From positions 3,100,001 through 3,164,000 of the forward strand of contig OZ038530.1 in NCBI GenBank assembly GCA_964036665.1: a DNA stretch of 64,000 bases, read 5' to 3'. This DNA is from Gordius sp. MW1 (lineage: Eukaryota; Nematomorpha; Gordioida; Gordea; Gordiidae). The position numbers and the translations under genes are program-made. The notes beneath the pieces are model-generated. The model was given only the letters and a program-made list of their open reading frames with translations. It had not been told where the DNA came from and did not search any database. Of the stretch, positions 1 through 12,942 are shown piece by piece (within the stretch, counting starts at the first letter, position 1; every line of letters starts with the position of its first letter).

Positions 1-548
1 ACAACAAACTAATCGCAACAATAAAACGTTGTCTTTAAAATGATAGTTCTCGCAGCTTAAAACCTCTTTTCAGAAGTCAACCCAGGAAAATAGGATTCTC
101 AAATTGGCTTACTTTTATATATTTTTTCATGCTCTTTCACATAGAATCGAAAAAAACAAATATTTTTACCTCAAAATTTTTCACATATTTTTCTTTGAAC
201 CGTATTCATCCGATGAAAGTTGTCGTTTTCAGACGTGGTTTCTATGATCCCAAGTAAAAATTTATTAGAGTCTAAAAACTATTACTTTGAAATCATGATC
301 GCATAGAGCAGTTTTCAAAAATTAAGCACTCACGTTGCGATACATTAAACTAATCGCAACAATAAAACGTTTTCTTTTGTCAAAATGATAGTTCTCGCAG
401 CTTAAAACCTCTTTTCGGAAGTCAATCGAGGATAATAGGATTCTCAAATTGGCTTACTTTTATATATTTTTTTATGCTCTTTTACATAGAATCGAAAAAA
501 AAAATATTTTTACCTCAAAATTTTTCACATATTTTTCTTTGAACCGTA

Positions 549-561
549 TTCATCCGATGAA
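549..561. other. Short palindrome in the satellite monomer (exemplar copy)
   Basis: TTCATC-C-GATGAA is a perfect 6-bp dyad around one central base and recurs in most monomers. A variant subset reads 'agtcatccgatgacag' (for example near 14060, 40880 and 44957). There the left arm changes from ATTCATC to AGTCATC and the right arm from GATGAAAG to GATGACAG, so symmetry is kept as TGTCATC-like arms are approached. No function can be assigned. Confidence 0.65.
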
Positions 562-677
562 AGTTGTCGTTTTCAGACGTGGTTTCTATGATCCCAAGTA
601 AAAATTTATCAGAATCTAAAAACTATTACTTTGAAATCATGATCGCATAGAGCCATTTTCAAAAATTAAGCACTCAC

Positions 678-704
678 GTTGCGATACAACAAACTAATCG
701 CAAC
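678..704. other. Conserved inverted repeat in the satellite monomer (exemplar copy)
   Basis: GTTGCGAT (678-685) and ATCGCAAC (697-704) are perfect 8-bp inverted arms around an 11-base spacer. The structure recurs once per monomer throughout the window. Some monomers carry a single change in the left arm (GTTGTGAT, for example near 28332, 30047, 33472 and 39649), and a few have a deletion in front of it ('actctgcgat' at 50601, 54400 and 57842). It could form a small hairpin or cruciform or be a binding site for a dimeric protein. The function is unknown. Confidence 0.8.
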
Positions 705-3700
705 AATAAAACGTTTTCTTTTGTCAAAATGATAGTTCTCGCAGCTTAAAACCTCTTTTCGGAAGTCAATCGAGGATAATAGGATTCTCAAATTGGCTTA
801 CTTTTATATATTTTTTCATGCTCTTTCACATAGAATCGAAAAAAATAAATATTTTTACCTCAAAATTTTTCACATATTTTTCTTTGAACCGTATTCATCC
901 GATGAAAGTTGTCGTTTTCAGACGTGGTTTCTATGATCCCAAGTAAAAATTTATCAGAATCAGAAAACTATTACTTTGAAATCATGATCGCTTAGTGCAG
1001 TTTTCAAAAATTAAGCTCTCACGTTGCGATACAACAAACTAATCGCAACAATAAAACGTTGTCTTTTGTCAAAATGATCTTGCAGCTTAAAACCTCTTTT
1101 CGAAAGTCAATCGAGGATAATAGGATTCTCAAATTGGCTTACTTTTATATATTTTTTCATGCTCTTTCACATAGAATCGAAAAAAATAAAAATTTTGACC
1201 TCAAAATTTTTCACATATTTTTCTTTGAACCGTAGTCATCCGATGAAAGTTGTCGTTTTCAGACGTGGTTTCTATGATCCCAAATAAAAATTTATCAGAA
1301 TCAGAAAACTTTTACTTTGAAATCATGATCGCATAGAGCAGTTTTCAAAAATTAAGCATTCACGTTGCGATAAAACAAACTAATCGCAACAATAAAACGT
1401 TGTCTTTAAAATGATAGTTCTCGCAGCTTAAAACCTCTTTTCAGAAGTCAATCGAGGAAAATAGGATTCTCAAATTGGCTTACTTTTATATATTTTTTCA
1501 TGCTCTTTCACATAGAATCGAAAAAAATAAACATTTTTACCTCAAAATTTTTCACATATTTTTCTTTGAACCGTATTCATCCGATGAAAGTTGTCGTTTT
1601 CAGACGTGGTTTCTATGATCCCAAGTAAAAATTTATCAGAGTCTAAAAACTATTACTTTGAAATCATGATCGCATAGAGCAGTTTTCAAAAATTAAGCAC
1701 TCACGTTGCGATACAACAAACTAATCGCAACAATAAAACTTTGTCTTTTGTCAAAATGATAGTTCTCGCAGCTTAAAACCTCTTTTCGGAAGTCAATCGA
1801 GGATAATAGGATTCTCAAATTGGCTTACTTTTATATATTTTTTCATGCTCTTTTACATCAAATCGAAAAAAAAAAAATTTTTACCTCAAAATTTTTCACA
1901 TATTTTTTTTTGAACCGTATTCATCCGATGAAAGTTGTCGTTTTCAGACGTGGTTTCTGTGATCCCAAGTAAAAATTTATCAGAATCTAAAAACTATTAC
2001 TTTGAAATCATGATCGCATAGAGCCATTTTCAAAAATTAAGCACTCACGTTGCGATACAACAAACTAATCGCAACAATAAAACGTTTTCTTTTGTCAAAA
2101 TGATAGTTCTCGCAGCTTAAAACCTCTTTTCGGAAGTCAATCGAGGATACTAGGATTCTCAAATTGGCATACTTTTATATATTTTTTCATGCTCTTTCAC
2201 ATAGAATCGAAAAAAAATTTTCACATATTTTTCTTTGAACCGTATTCATCCGATGAAAGTTGTCGTTTTCAGACGTGGTTTCTATGATCCAAGTAAAAAT
2301 TTATCAGAATCTAAAAACTATTACTTTGAAATCATGATCGCATAGAGCCATTTTCAAAAATTAAGCACTCACGTTGCGATACAACAAACTAATCGCAACA
2401 ATAAAACGTTGTCTTTTGTCAAAATGGTAGTTTTCGCAGCTTAAAATCTCTCTTCGGAAGTCAATCGAGGATAATAGGATTCTCAAATTGGCTTACTTTT
2501 ATATATTTTTTCATGCTCTTTCACATAGAATCGAAAAAAATAAATATTTTTACCTCAAAATTTTTCACATATTTTTCTTTGAACCGTATTCATCCGATGA
2601 AATATGTCGTTTTCAGACGTGGTTTCCATGATAAAAAGTAAAAATTTATCAGAATCAGAAAACTATTACATCATGATCGCATAGTGCATTTTTGAAAAAT
2701 TAAGCACTCACGTTGCGATACAACAAACTAATCGCAACAATAAAACTTTGTCTTTTGTCAAAATGATAGTTCTCGCAGCTTAAAACCTCTTTTCGGAAGT
2801 CAATCGAGGATAATAGGATTCTCAAATTGGCTTACTTTTATATATTTTTTCATGCTCTTTTACATCAAATCGAAAAGAAAAAAATTTTTACCTCAAAATT
2901 TTTCACATATTTTTTTTTGAACCGTATTCATCCGATGAAAGTTGTCGTTTTCAGACGTGGTTTCTGTGATCCCAAGTAAAAATTTATCAGAATCTAAAAA
3001 CTATTACTTTGAAATCATGATCGCATAGAGCCATTTTCAAAAATTAAGCACTCACGTTGCGATACAACAAACTAATCGCAACAATAAAACGTTTTCTTTT
3101 GTCAAAATGATAGTTCTCGCAGCTTAAAACCTCTTTTCGGAAGTCAATCGAGGATACTAGGATTCTCAAATTGGCATACTTTTATATATTTTTTCATGCT
3201 CTTTCACATAGAATCGAAAAAAATCAATATTTTTTCCTCAAAATTTTTCACATATTTTTCTTTGAACCGTAGTCATCCGATGAAAGTTGTCGTTTTCAGA
3301 CGTGGTTTCTATGATCCCAAATAAAAATTTATCAGAATCAGAAAACTTTTACTTTGAAATCATGATCGCATAGAGCAGTTTTCAAAAATTAAGCACTCAC
3401 GTTGCGATACAACAAACTAATCGCAACAATAAAACGTTTTCTTTTGTCAAAATGATAGTTCTCGCAGCTTAAAACCTCTTTTCGGAAGTCAATCGAGGAT
3501 AATAGGATTCTCAAATTGGCTTACTTTTATATATTTTTTCATGCTCTTTCACATAGAATCGAAAAAAACAAATATTTTTACCTCAAAATTTTTCACATAT
3601 TTTTCTTTGAACCGTATTCATCCGATGAAGTTGTCGTTTTCAGACGTGGTTTCTATGATCCCAAGTAAAAATTTATCAGAATCTAAAAACTATTACTTTG

Positions 3701-4422
3701 AAATCATGATCGCATAGAGCCATTTTCAAAAATTAAGCACTCACGTTGCGATACAACAAACTAATCGCAACAATAAAACGTTGTCTTTTGTCAAAATGAT
3801 AGTTCTTGCAGCTTAAAACCTCTTTTCGAAAGTCAATCGAGGATAATAGGATTCTCAAATTGGCTTACTTTTATATATTTTTTCATGCTCTTTCAAAAAA
3901 ATAAATATTTTCAAAATTTTTTACATATTTTTCTTTGAACCGTAGTCATCCGATGAAAGTTGTCGTTTTCAGACGTGGTTTCTATGATCCCAAATAAAAA
4001 TTTATCAAAATCAGAAAACTTTTACTTTGAAATCATGATCGCATAGAGCAGTTTTCAAAAATTAAGCATTCACGTTGCGATAAAACAAACTAATCGCAAC
4101 AATAAAACGTTGTCTTTACAATGATAGTTCTCGCAGCTTAAAACCTCTTTTCAGAAGTCAATCTAGGAAAATAGGATTCTCAAATTGGCTTACTTTTATA
4201 TATTTTTTCATGCTCTTTCACATAGAATCGAAAAAAATAAACATTTTTACCTCAAAATTTTTCACATATTTTTCTTTGAACCGTATTCATCCGATGAAAG
4301 TTGTCGTTTTCAGACGTGGTTTCTATGATCCCAAGTAAAAATTTATCAGAGTCTAAAAACTATTACTTTGAAATCATGATCGCATAGAGCAGTTTTCAAA
4401 AATTAAGCACTCACGTTGCGAT
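686..4422 (+). repeat. Higher-order repeat A, copy 1 (11 monomers)
   Basis: This stretch matches 4763-8839 monomer by monomer. Shared markers include 'gatcgcttagtgcag' followed by 'aagctctcacg' (1014 and 5091, offset 4077), a monomer shortened in its A/T-rich part (near 2205 and 6621, offset 4416), 'ctctttcaaaaaaataaat' (3891 and 8308 for the tttc, offset 4417), and 'gtctttacaatg' (4111 and 8528, offset 4417). The offset changes from 4077 to 4416 because copy 2 holds one more monomer. A smaller duplication lies inside: monomers near 1713 and 2390-2720 repeat the same variant series. Confidence 0.85.
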
Positions 4423-4762
4423 ACAACAAACTAATCGCAACAATAAAACGTTTTCTTTTGTCAAAATGATCTTGCAGCTTAAAACCTCTTTTCGAAAGTC
4501 AATCGAGGATAATAGGATTCTCAAATTGGCTTACTTTTATATATTTTTTCATGCTCTTTCACATAGAATCGAAAAGAAAAAAATTTTTACCTCAAAATTT
4601 TTCACATATTTTTTTTTGAACCGTATTCATCCGATGAAAGTTGTCGTTTTCAGACGTGGTTTCTGTGATCCCAAGTAAAAATTTATCAGAATCTAAAAAC
4701 TATTACTTTGAAATCATGATCGCATAGAGCCATTTTCAAAAATTAAGCACTCACGTTGCGAT

Positions 4763-7700
4763 ACAACAAACTAATCGCAACAATAAAACGTTTTCTTTTG
4801 TCAAAATGATAGTTCTCGCAGCTTAAAACCTCTTTTCGGAAGTCAATCGAGGATAATAGGATTCTCAAATTGGCTTACTTTTATATATTTTTTCATGCTC
4901 TTTCACATAGAATCGAAAAAAATAAATATTTTTACCTCAAAATTTTTCACATATTTTTCTTTGAACCGTATTCATCCGATGAAAGTTGTCGTTTTCAGAC
5001 GTGGTTTCTATGATCCCAAGTAAAAATTTATCAGAATCAGAAAACTATTACTTTGAAATCATGATCGCTTAGTGCAGTTTTCAAAAATTAAGCTCTCACG
5101 TTGCGATACAACAAACTAATCGCAACAATAAAACGTTGTCTTTTGTCAAAATGATCTTGCAGCTTAAAACCTCTTTTCGAAAGTCAATCGAGGATAATAG
5201 GATTCTCAAATTGGCTTACTTTTATATATTTTTTCATGCTCTTTCACATAGAATCGAAAAAAATAAAAATTTTGACCTCAAAATTTTTCACATATTTTTC
5301 TTTGAACCGTAGTCATCCGATGAAAGTTGTCGTTTTCAGACGTGGTTTCTATGATCCCAAATAAAAATTTATCAGAATCAGAAAACTTTTACTTTGAAAT
5401 CATGATCGCATAGAGCAGTTTTCAAAAATTAAGCATTCACGTTGCGATAAAACAAACTAATCGCAACAATAAAACGTTGTCTTTAAAATGATAGTTCTCG
5501 CAGCTTAAAACCTCTTTTCAGAAGTCAATCGAGGAAAATAGGATTCTCAAATTGGCTTACTTTTATATATTTTTTCATGCTCTTTCACATAGAATCGAAA
5601 AAAATAAACATTTTTACCTCAAAATTTTTCACATATTTTTCTTTGAACCGTATTCATCCGATGAAAGTTGTCGTTTTCAGACGTGGTTTCTATGATCCCA
5701 AGTAAAAATTTATCAGAGTCTAAAAACTATTACTTTGAAATCATGATCGCATAGAGCAGTTTTCAAAAATTAAGCACTCACGTTGCGATACAACAAACTA
5801 ATCGCAACAATAAAACTTTGTCTTTTGTCAAAATGATAGTTCTCGCAGCTTAAAACCTCTTTTCGGAAGTCAATCGAGGATAATAGGATTCTCAAATTGG
5901 CATACTTTTATATATTTTTTCATGCTCTTTCACATAGAATCGAAAAAAATAAATATTTTTACCTCAAAATTTTTCACATATTTTTCTTTGAACCGTATTC
6001 ATCCGATGAAATATGTCGTTTTCAGACGTGGTTTCCATGATAAAAAGTAAAAATTTATCAGAATCAGAAAACTATTACATCATGATCGCATAGTGCATTT
6101 TTGAAAAATTAAGCACTCACGTTGCGATACAACAAACTAATCGCAACAATAAAACTTTGTCTTTTGTCAAAATGATAGTTCTCGCAGCTTAAAACCTCTT
6201 TTCGGAAGTCAATCGAGGATAATAGGATTCTCAAATTGGCTTACTTTTATATATTTTTTCATGCTCTTTTACATCAAATCGAAAAAAAAAAAATTTTTAC
6301 CTCAAAATTTTTCACATATTTTTTTTTGAACCGTATTCATCCGATGAAAGTTGTCGTTTTCAGACGTGGTTTCTGTGATCCCAAGTAAAAATTTATCAGA
6401 ATCTAAAAACTATTACTTTGAAATCATGATCGCATAGAGCCATTTTCAAAAATTAAGCACTCACGTTGCGATACAACAAACTAATCGCAACAATAAAACG
6501 TTTTCTTTTGTCAAAATGATAGTTCTCGCAGCTTAAAACCTCTTTTCGGAAGTCAATCGAGGATACTAGGATTCTCAAATTGGCATACTTTTATATATTT
6601 TTTCATGCTCTTTCACATAGAATCGAAAAAAAATTTTCACATATTTTTCTTTGAACCGTATTCATCCGATGAAAGTTGTCGTTTTCAGACGTGGTTTCTA
6701 TGATCCAAGTAAAAATTTATCAGAATCTAAAAACTATTACTTTGAAATCATGATCGCATAGAGCCATTTTCAAAAATTAAGCACTCACGTTGCGATACAA
6801 CAAACTAATCGCAACAATAAAACGTTGTCTTTTGTCAAAATGGTAGTTCTCGCAGCTTAAAATCTCTCTTCGGAAGTCAATCGAGGATAATAGGATTCTC
6901 AAATTGGCTTACTTTTATATATTTTTTCATGCTCTTTCACATAGAATCGAAAAAAATAAATATTTTTACCTCAAAATTTTTCACATATTTTTCTTTGAAC
7001 CGTATTCATCCGATGAAATATGTCGTTTTCAGACGTGGTTTCCATGATAAAAAGTAAAAATTTATCAGAATCAGAAAACTATTACATCATGATCGCATAG
7101 TGCATTTTTGAAAAATTAAGCACTCACGTTGCGATACAACAAACTAATCGCAACAATAAAACTTTGTCTTTTGTCAAAATGATAGTTCTCGCAGCTTAAA
7201 ACCTCTTTTCGGAAGTCAATCGAGGATAATAGGATTCTCAAATTGGCTTACTTTTATATATTTTTTCATGCTCTTTTACATCAAATCGAAAAGAAAAAAA
7301 TTTTTACCTCAAAATTTTTCACATATTTTTTTTTGAACCGTATTCATCCGATGAAAGTTGTCGTTTTCAGACGTGGTTTCTGTGATCCCAAGTAAAAATT
7401 TATCAGAATCTAAAAACTATTACTTTGAAATCATGATCGCATAGAGCCATTTTCAAAAATTAAGCACTCACGTTGCGATACAACAAACTAATCGCAACAA
7501 TAAAACGTTTTCTTTTGTCAAAATGATAGTTCTCGCAGCTTAAAACCTCTTTTCGGAAGTCAATCGAGGATACTAGGATTCTCAAATTGGCATACTTTTA
7601 TATATTTTTTCATGCTCTTTCACATAGAATCGAAAAAAATAAATATTTTTACCTCAAAATTTTTCACATATTTTTCTTTGAACCGTAGTCATCCGATGAA

Positions 7701-8839
7701 AGTTGTCGTTTTCAGACGTGGTTTCTATGATCCCAAATAAAAATTTATCAGAATCAGAAAACTTTTACTTTGAAATCATGATCGCATAGAGCAGTTTTCA
7801 AAAATTAAGCACTCACGTTGCGATACAACAAACTAATCGCAACAATAAAACGTTTTCTTTTGTCAAAATGATAGTTCTCGCAGCTTAAAACCTCTTTTCG
7901 GAAGTCAATCGAGGATAATAGGATTCTCAAATTGGCTTACTTTTATATATTTTTTCATGCTCTTTCACATAGAATCGAAAAAAACAAATATTTTTACCTC
8001 AAAATTTTTCACATATTTTTCTTTGAACCGTATTCATCCGATGAAAGTTGTCGTTTTCAGACGTGGCTTCTATGATCCCAAGTAAAAATTTATCAGAATC
8101 TAAAAACTATTACTTTGAAATCATGATCGCATAGAGCCATTTTCAAAAATTAAGCACTCACGTTGCGATACAACAAACTAATCGCAACAATAAAACGTTG
8201 TCTTTTGTCAAAATGATAGTTCTTGCAGCTTAAAACCTCTTTTCGAAAGTCAATCGAGGATAATAGGATTCTCAAATTGGCTTACTTTTATATATTTTTT
8301 CATGCTCTTTCAAAAAAATAAATATTTTCAAAATTTTTTACATATTTTTCTTTGAACCGTAGTCATCCGATGAAAGTTGTCGTTTTCAGACGTGGTTTCT
8401 ATGATCCCAAATAAAAATTTATCAAAATCAGAAAACTTTTACTTTGAAATCATGATCGCATAGAGCAGTTTTCAAAAATTAAGCATTCACGTTGCGATAA
8501 AACAAACTAATCGCAACAATAAAACGTTGTCTTTACAATGATAGTTCTCGCAGCTTAAAACCTCTTTTCAGAAGTCAATCTAGGAAAATAGGATTCTCAA
8601 ATTGGCTTACTTTTATATATTTTTTCATGCTCTTTCACATAGAATCGAAAAAAATAAACATTTTTACCTCAAAATTTTTCACATATTTTTCTTTGAACCG
8701 TATTCATCCGATGAAAGTTGTCGTTTTCAGACGTGGTTTCTATGATCCCAAGTAAAAATTTATCAGAGTCTAAAAACTATTACTTTGAAATCATGATCGC
8801 ATAGAGCAGTTTTCAAAAATTAAGCACTCACGTTGCGAT
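4763..8839 (+). repeat. Higher-order repeat A, copy 2 (12 monomers)
   Basis: Second copy of the series at 686-4422, nearly identical by eye and carrying the same private indels. It differs by one additional monomer (5790-6128). The series starts again, more diverged, at about 8840-10213: the 'aagctctcacg' marker is at 9513, 4422 bases after 5091, and is followed by the same 'cgaaagtcaatcg' and 'tcgaggaaaataggattc' monomers. The array here therefore has a quasi-period of about 4.1-4.4 kb. Confidence 0.85.
5790..6128 (+). repeat. Single monomer present only in copy 2 of higher-order repeat A
   Basis: A 339-bp monomer with 'gaaatatgtcg', 'ccatgataaaaag' and the shortened 'attacatcatgatcgc'. It closely resembles the monomers at about 2390-2720 and 6800-7140. 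It accounts for the shift of the copy 1/copy 2 offset from 4077 to 4416. Insertion by out-of-register exchange within the array is the simplest explanation. Confidence 0.75.
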
Positions 8840-11800
8840 ACAACAAACTAATCGCAACAATAAAACGTTTTCTTTTGTCAAAATGATAGTTCTCGCAGCT
8901 TAAAACCTCTTTTCGGAAGTCAATCGAGGATAATAGGATTCTCAAATTGGCTTACTTTTATATATTTTTTCATGCTCTTTCACATAGAATCGAAAAAAAT
9001 AAATATTTTTACCTCAAAATTTTTCACATATTTTTCTTTGAACCGTATTCATCCGATGAAAGTTGTCGTTTTCAGACGTGGTTTCTATGATCCCAAGTAA
9101 AAATTTATCAGAATCTAAAAACTATTACTTTGAAATTATGATCGCATAGAGCCATTTTCAAAAATTAAGCACTCACGTTGCGATACAACAAACTAATCGC
9201 AACAATAAAACGTTTTCTTTTGTCAAAATGATAGTTCTCGCAGCTTAAAACCTCTTTTCGGAAGTCAATCGAGGATAATAGGATTCTCAAATTGGCTTAC
9301 TTTTATATATTTTTTTATGCTCTTTCACATAGAATCGAAAAAAATAAATATTTTTACCTCAAAATTTTTCACATATTTTTCTTTGAACCGTATTCATCCG
9401 ATGAAAGTTGTCGTTTTCAGACGTGGTTTCTATGATCCCAAGTAAAAATTTATCAGAATCAGAAAACTATTACTTTGAAATCATGATCGCATAGTGCAGT
9501 TTTCAAAAATTAAGCTCTCACGTTGCGATACAACAAACTAATCGCAACAATAAAACGTTGTCTTTTGTCAAAATGATAGTTCTTGCAGCTTAAAACCTCT
9601 TTTCGAAAGTCAATCGAGGATAATAGGATTCTCAAATTGGCTTACTTTTATATATTTTTTCATGCTCTTTCACATAGATTCGAAAAAAATAATTATTTTG
9701 ACCTCAAAATTTTTCACATATTTTTCTTTGAACCGTAGTCATCCGATGAAAGTTGTCGTTTTCAGACGTGGTTTCTATGATCCCAAATAAAAATTTATCA
9801 GAATCAGAAAACTTTTACTTTGAAATCATGATCGCATAGAGCAGTTTTCAAAAATTAAGCATTCACGTTGCGATAAAACAAACTAATCGCAACAATAAAA
9901 CGTTGTCTTTAAAATGATAGTTCTCGCAGCTTAAAACCTCTTTTCAGAAGTCAATCGAGGAAAATAGGATTCTCAAATTGGCTTACTTTTATATATTTTT
10001 TCATGCTCTTTCACATAGAATCGAAAAAAATAAACATTTTTACCTCAAAATTTTTCACATATTTTTCTTTGAACCGTATTCATCCGATGAAAGTTGTCGT
10101 TTTCAGACGTGGTTTCTATGATCCCAAGTAAAAATTTATCAGAGTCTAAAAACTATTACTTTGAAATCATGATCGCATAGAGCAGTTTTCAAAAATTAAG
10201 CACTCACGTTGCGATACAACAAACTGATCGCAACAATAAAACGTTTCTTTTGTCAAAATGATAGTTCTCGCAGCTTAAAACCTCTTTTCGGAAGTCAATC
10301 GAGGATAATAGGATTCTCAAATTGGCTTACTTTTATATATTTTTTCATGCTCTTTCACATAGAATCGAAAAAAATAAATATTTTTACCTCAAAATTTTTC
10401 ACATATTTTTCTTTGAACCGTATTCATCCGATGAAAGTTGTCGTTTTCAGACGTGGTTTCTATGATCCCAAGTAAAAATTTATCAGAATCTAAAAACTAT
10501 TACTTTGAAATCATGATCGCATAGAGCCATTTTCAAAAATTAAGCACTCATGTTGCGATACAACAAACTAATCGCAACAATAAAACGTTTTCTTTTGTCA
10601 AAATGATAGTTCTCGCAGCTTAAAACCTCTTTTCGGAAGTCAATCGAGGATAATAGGATTCTCAAATTGGCTTACTTTTATATATTTTTTCATGCTCTTT
10701 CACATAGAATCGTAAAAAAATAATATTTTTACCTCAAAATTTTTCACATATTTTTCTTTGAACCGTATTCATCCGATGAAAGTTGTCGTTTTCAGACGTG
10801 GTTTCTATGATCCAAGTAAAAATTTATCAGAATCTAAAAACTATTACTTTGAAATCATGATCGCATAGAGCCATTTTCAAAAATTAAGCACTCACGTTGC
10901 GATACAACAAACTAATCGCAACAATAAAACGTTGTCTTTTGTCAAAATGATAGTTCTCGCAGCTTAAAACCTCTTTTCGGAAGTCAATCGAGGATAATAG
11001 GATTCTCAAATTGGCTTACTTTTATATATTTTTTCATGCTCTTTCACATAGAATCGAAAAAAATAAATATTTTTACCTCAAAATTTTTCACATATTTTTC
11101 TTTGAACCGTATTCATCCGATGAAATATGTCGTTTTCAGACGTGGTTTCCATGATAAAAAGTAAAAATTTATCAGAATCAGAAAACTATTACTTTGAAAT
11201 CATGATGGCATGGTGCATTTTTGAAAAATTAAGCACTCACGTTGCGATACAACAAACTAATCGCAACAATAAAACTTTGTTTTTTGTCAAAATGATAGTT
11301 CTCGCAGCTTAAAACCTCTTTTCGGAAGTCAATCGAGGATAATAGGATTCTCAAATTGGCATACTTTTATATATTTTTTCATGCTCTTTCACATAGAAAT
11401 AAATATTTTTACCTCAAAATTTTTCACATATTTTTCTTTGAACCGTATTCATCCGATGAAAGTTGTCGTTTTCATACGTGGTTTCTATGATCCCAAATAA
11501 AAATTTATCAGAATCAGAAAACTTTTACTTTGAAATCATGATCGCATAGAGCAGTTTTCAAAAATTAAGCACTCACGTTGCGATACAACAAACTAATCGC
11601 AACAATAAAACGTTTTCTTTTGTCAAAATGATAGTTCTCGCAGCTTAAAACCTCTTTTCGGAAGTCAATCGAGGATAATAGGATTCTCAAATTGGCTTAC
11701 TTTTATATTTTTTTATGCTCTTTCACATAGAATCGAAAAAAATAAATATTTTTACCTCTAAATTTTTCACATATTTTTCTTTGAACCGTATTCATCCGAT

Positions 11801-12385
11801 GAAAGTTGTCGTTTTCAGACGTGGTTTCTATGATCCAAGTAAAAATTTATCAGAATCTAAAAACTATTACTTTGAAATCATGATCGCATAGAGCCATTTT
11901 CAAAAATTAAGCACTCACGTTGCGATACAACAAACTAATCGCAACAATAAAACGTTTTCTTTTGTCAAAATGATAGTTCTCGCAGCTTAAAACCTCTTTT
12001 CGGAAGTCAATCGAGGATAATAGGATTCTCAAATAGGCTTACTTTTATATATTTTTTCATGCTCTTTCACATAGAATCGAAAAAAATAAATATTTTTACC
12101 TCAAAATTTTTCACATATTTTTCTTTGAACCGTATTCATCCGATGAAAGTTGTCGTTTTCAGACGTGGTTTCTATGATCCCAAGTAAAAATTTATCAGAA
12201 TCTAAAAACTATTACTTTGAAATCATGATCGCATAGAGCCATTTTCAAAAATTAAGCACTCACGTTGCGATACAACAAACTAATCGCAACAATAAAACGT
12301 TTTCTTTTATCAAAATGATAGTTCTCGCAGCTTAAAACCTCTTTTCGGAAGTCAATCGAGGATAATAGGATTCTCAAAGTGGCTT

Positions 12386-12391
12386 ACTTTT
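12386..12391 (+). repeat. Target-site duplication, left copy (ACTTTT)
   Basis: ACTTTT precedes the 551-bp insertion and is repeated directly after it. An uninterrupted monomer reads 'ggcttacttttatatatt' with a single copy, so the second copy was created at insertion. Confidence 0.7.
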
Positions 12392-12942
12392 TGTGGCATA
12401 ACGCCAATCCCCTCTTAATTTTGGTTTTATCCAGTTTTGGTTGCTTAGTTCTAGTTTTATGATATAGCTATTTTTCTTCCCCCCTTTCGTGTTTTAATTA
12501 CTATTCTTGGCTTGTTCAATTACCCTTTTAGTTTTATTACCCTCCCCTTGCTAGTTGTATGACTATTCAAATTTATTGTCACGCAGTCCTAACGCGTTTG
12601 TTTGTTATAATCCCCCTCCCCGATCGTGATGGTGTTGTTTACATATTTTCATCTTCAATCAACCCCCGATCGTTATTGTATGGTTTACCTATTTACATCA
12701 ACCATCATCATTATTATTCCTGCTATTTAAAGTACGAATTGTTTGTAAAAGGCAGTTATATATATTTATGCTATTACTGTTAGTGTAGTTATTAATCATT
12801 AATAAATTCGTGTATTGGAATTAAATTAATAAATTGAGCCCTCCCTTTTGGGGGGGGGGACAACAAGAAAACAAATTATTTTTATACCAATCATTCGAGA
12901 AATAAAATAAAAAGAAATTCTATATTTATTAAAGTATAGAAA
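12392..12942 (+). mobile_element. 551-bp transposable-element insertion, possibly a solo LTR plus flanking remnant
   Basis: This unique sequence interrupts one satellite monomer and is bracketed by the direct repeat ACTTTT, which indicates transposition. It begins TGTGGCATAACGCC. It holds a TATA-like TATTTAAAG (12724-12732), two AATAAA signals (12801-12806 and 12828-12833), a 10-G run (12850-12859) and an ACA at 12863-12865. A 5' TG, promoter-like and polyadenylation-like signals in that order, and a possible CA end at 12865 fit a solo LTR of about 474 bp. However, 77 further non-satellite bases (12866-12942) precede the right target duplication, and the true right end is not CA. A truncated or rearranged LTR element is therefore my best guess, and another non-autonomous element is possible. 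The 74-codon open frame at 12559-12783 is not convincing. Confidence 0.5.

Larger units (their letters stand above)
1..12391 (+). repeat. Satellite DNA array, block 1 (about 36 monomers of about 341-346 bp)
   Basis: Head-to-tail tandem repeat. The landmark 'acaacaaactaatcgcaac' (with small variants) begins at 1, 342, 686, 1031, 1372 and 1713, giving monomer lengths of 341-346 bp, and it continues at that spacing to the end of the block. Each monomer contains, in order, the dyad GTTGCGAT/ATCGCAAC, a 'gttctcgcagcttaaaacc' stretch, 'ggataataggattctc', a T/A-rich stretch, 'cgatgaaagttgtcgttttc', and 'gaaatcatgatcgcatag'. Length differences come from a few small indels, such as 'gtctttaaaatg' against 'gtcttttgtcaaaatg'. 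I see no gene. The short open frames are the same monomer read in different frames. The block ends inside a monomer where the 12392 insertion begins. Confidence 0.97.

Noticed and set aside
740..775. CENP-B-box-like reading of 'ttcggaagtcaatcgagg' in each monomer
   Set aside because: The required A after TTCGNNNN and the CGGG core are absent, so it does not fit the motif.
890..930. Hammerhead ribozyme in the monomer ('ccgatgaaagttgtcg' resembles CUGAUGA...GAAA...GUC)
   Set aside because: The first core element reads CCGATGA, there is no stem between it and GAAA, and no flanking stems close the fold.
4466..4678. Recurrent + strand open frames of 60-88 codons inside satellite monomers (also at 10209, 11127, 16300, 18023, 27658, 46239, 46874, 47562, 50324, 51404, 54122, 55203, 57564, 62376 and 63066)
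   Set aside because: They are the same monomer read in two different frames, open only in copies where an indel removed a stop. Monomer length is not a multiple of three. Composition is that of AT-rich repeat DNA. There is no conserved start.
1..12391. CRISPR-like or integron-like array of repeats and spacers
   Set aside because: The whole 340-bp unit is repeated with no unique spacers, and the genome is evidently eukaryotic.
12559..12783. 74-codon open frame inside the 551-bp insertion
   Set aside because: Short, no recognisable motif, and overlaps the presumed LTR promoter region.
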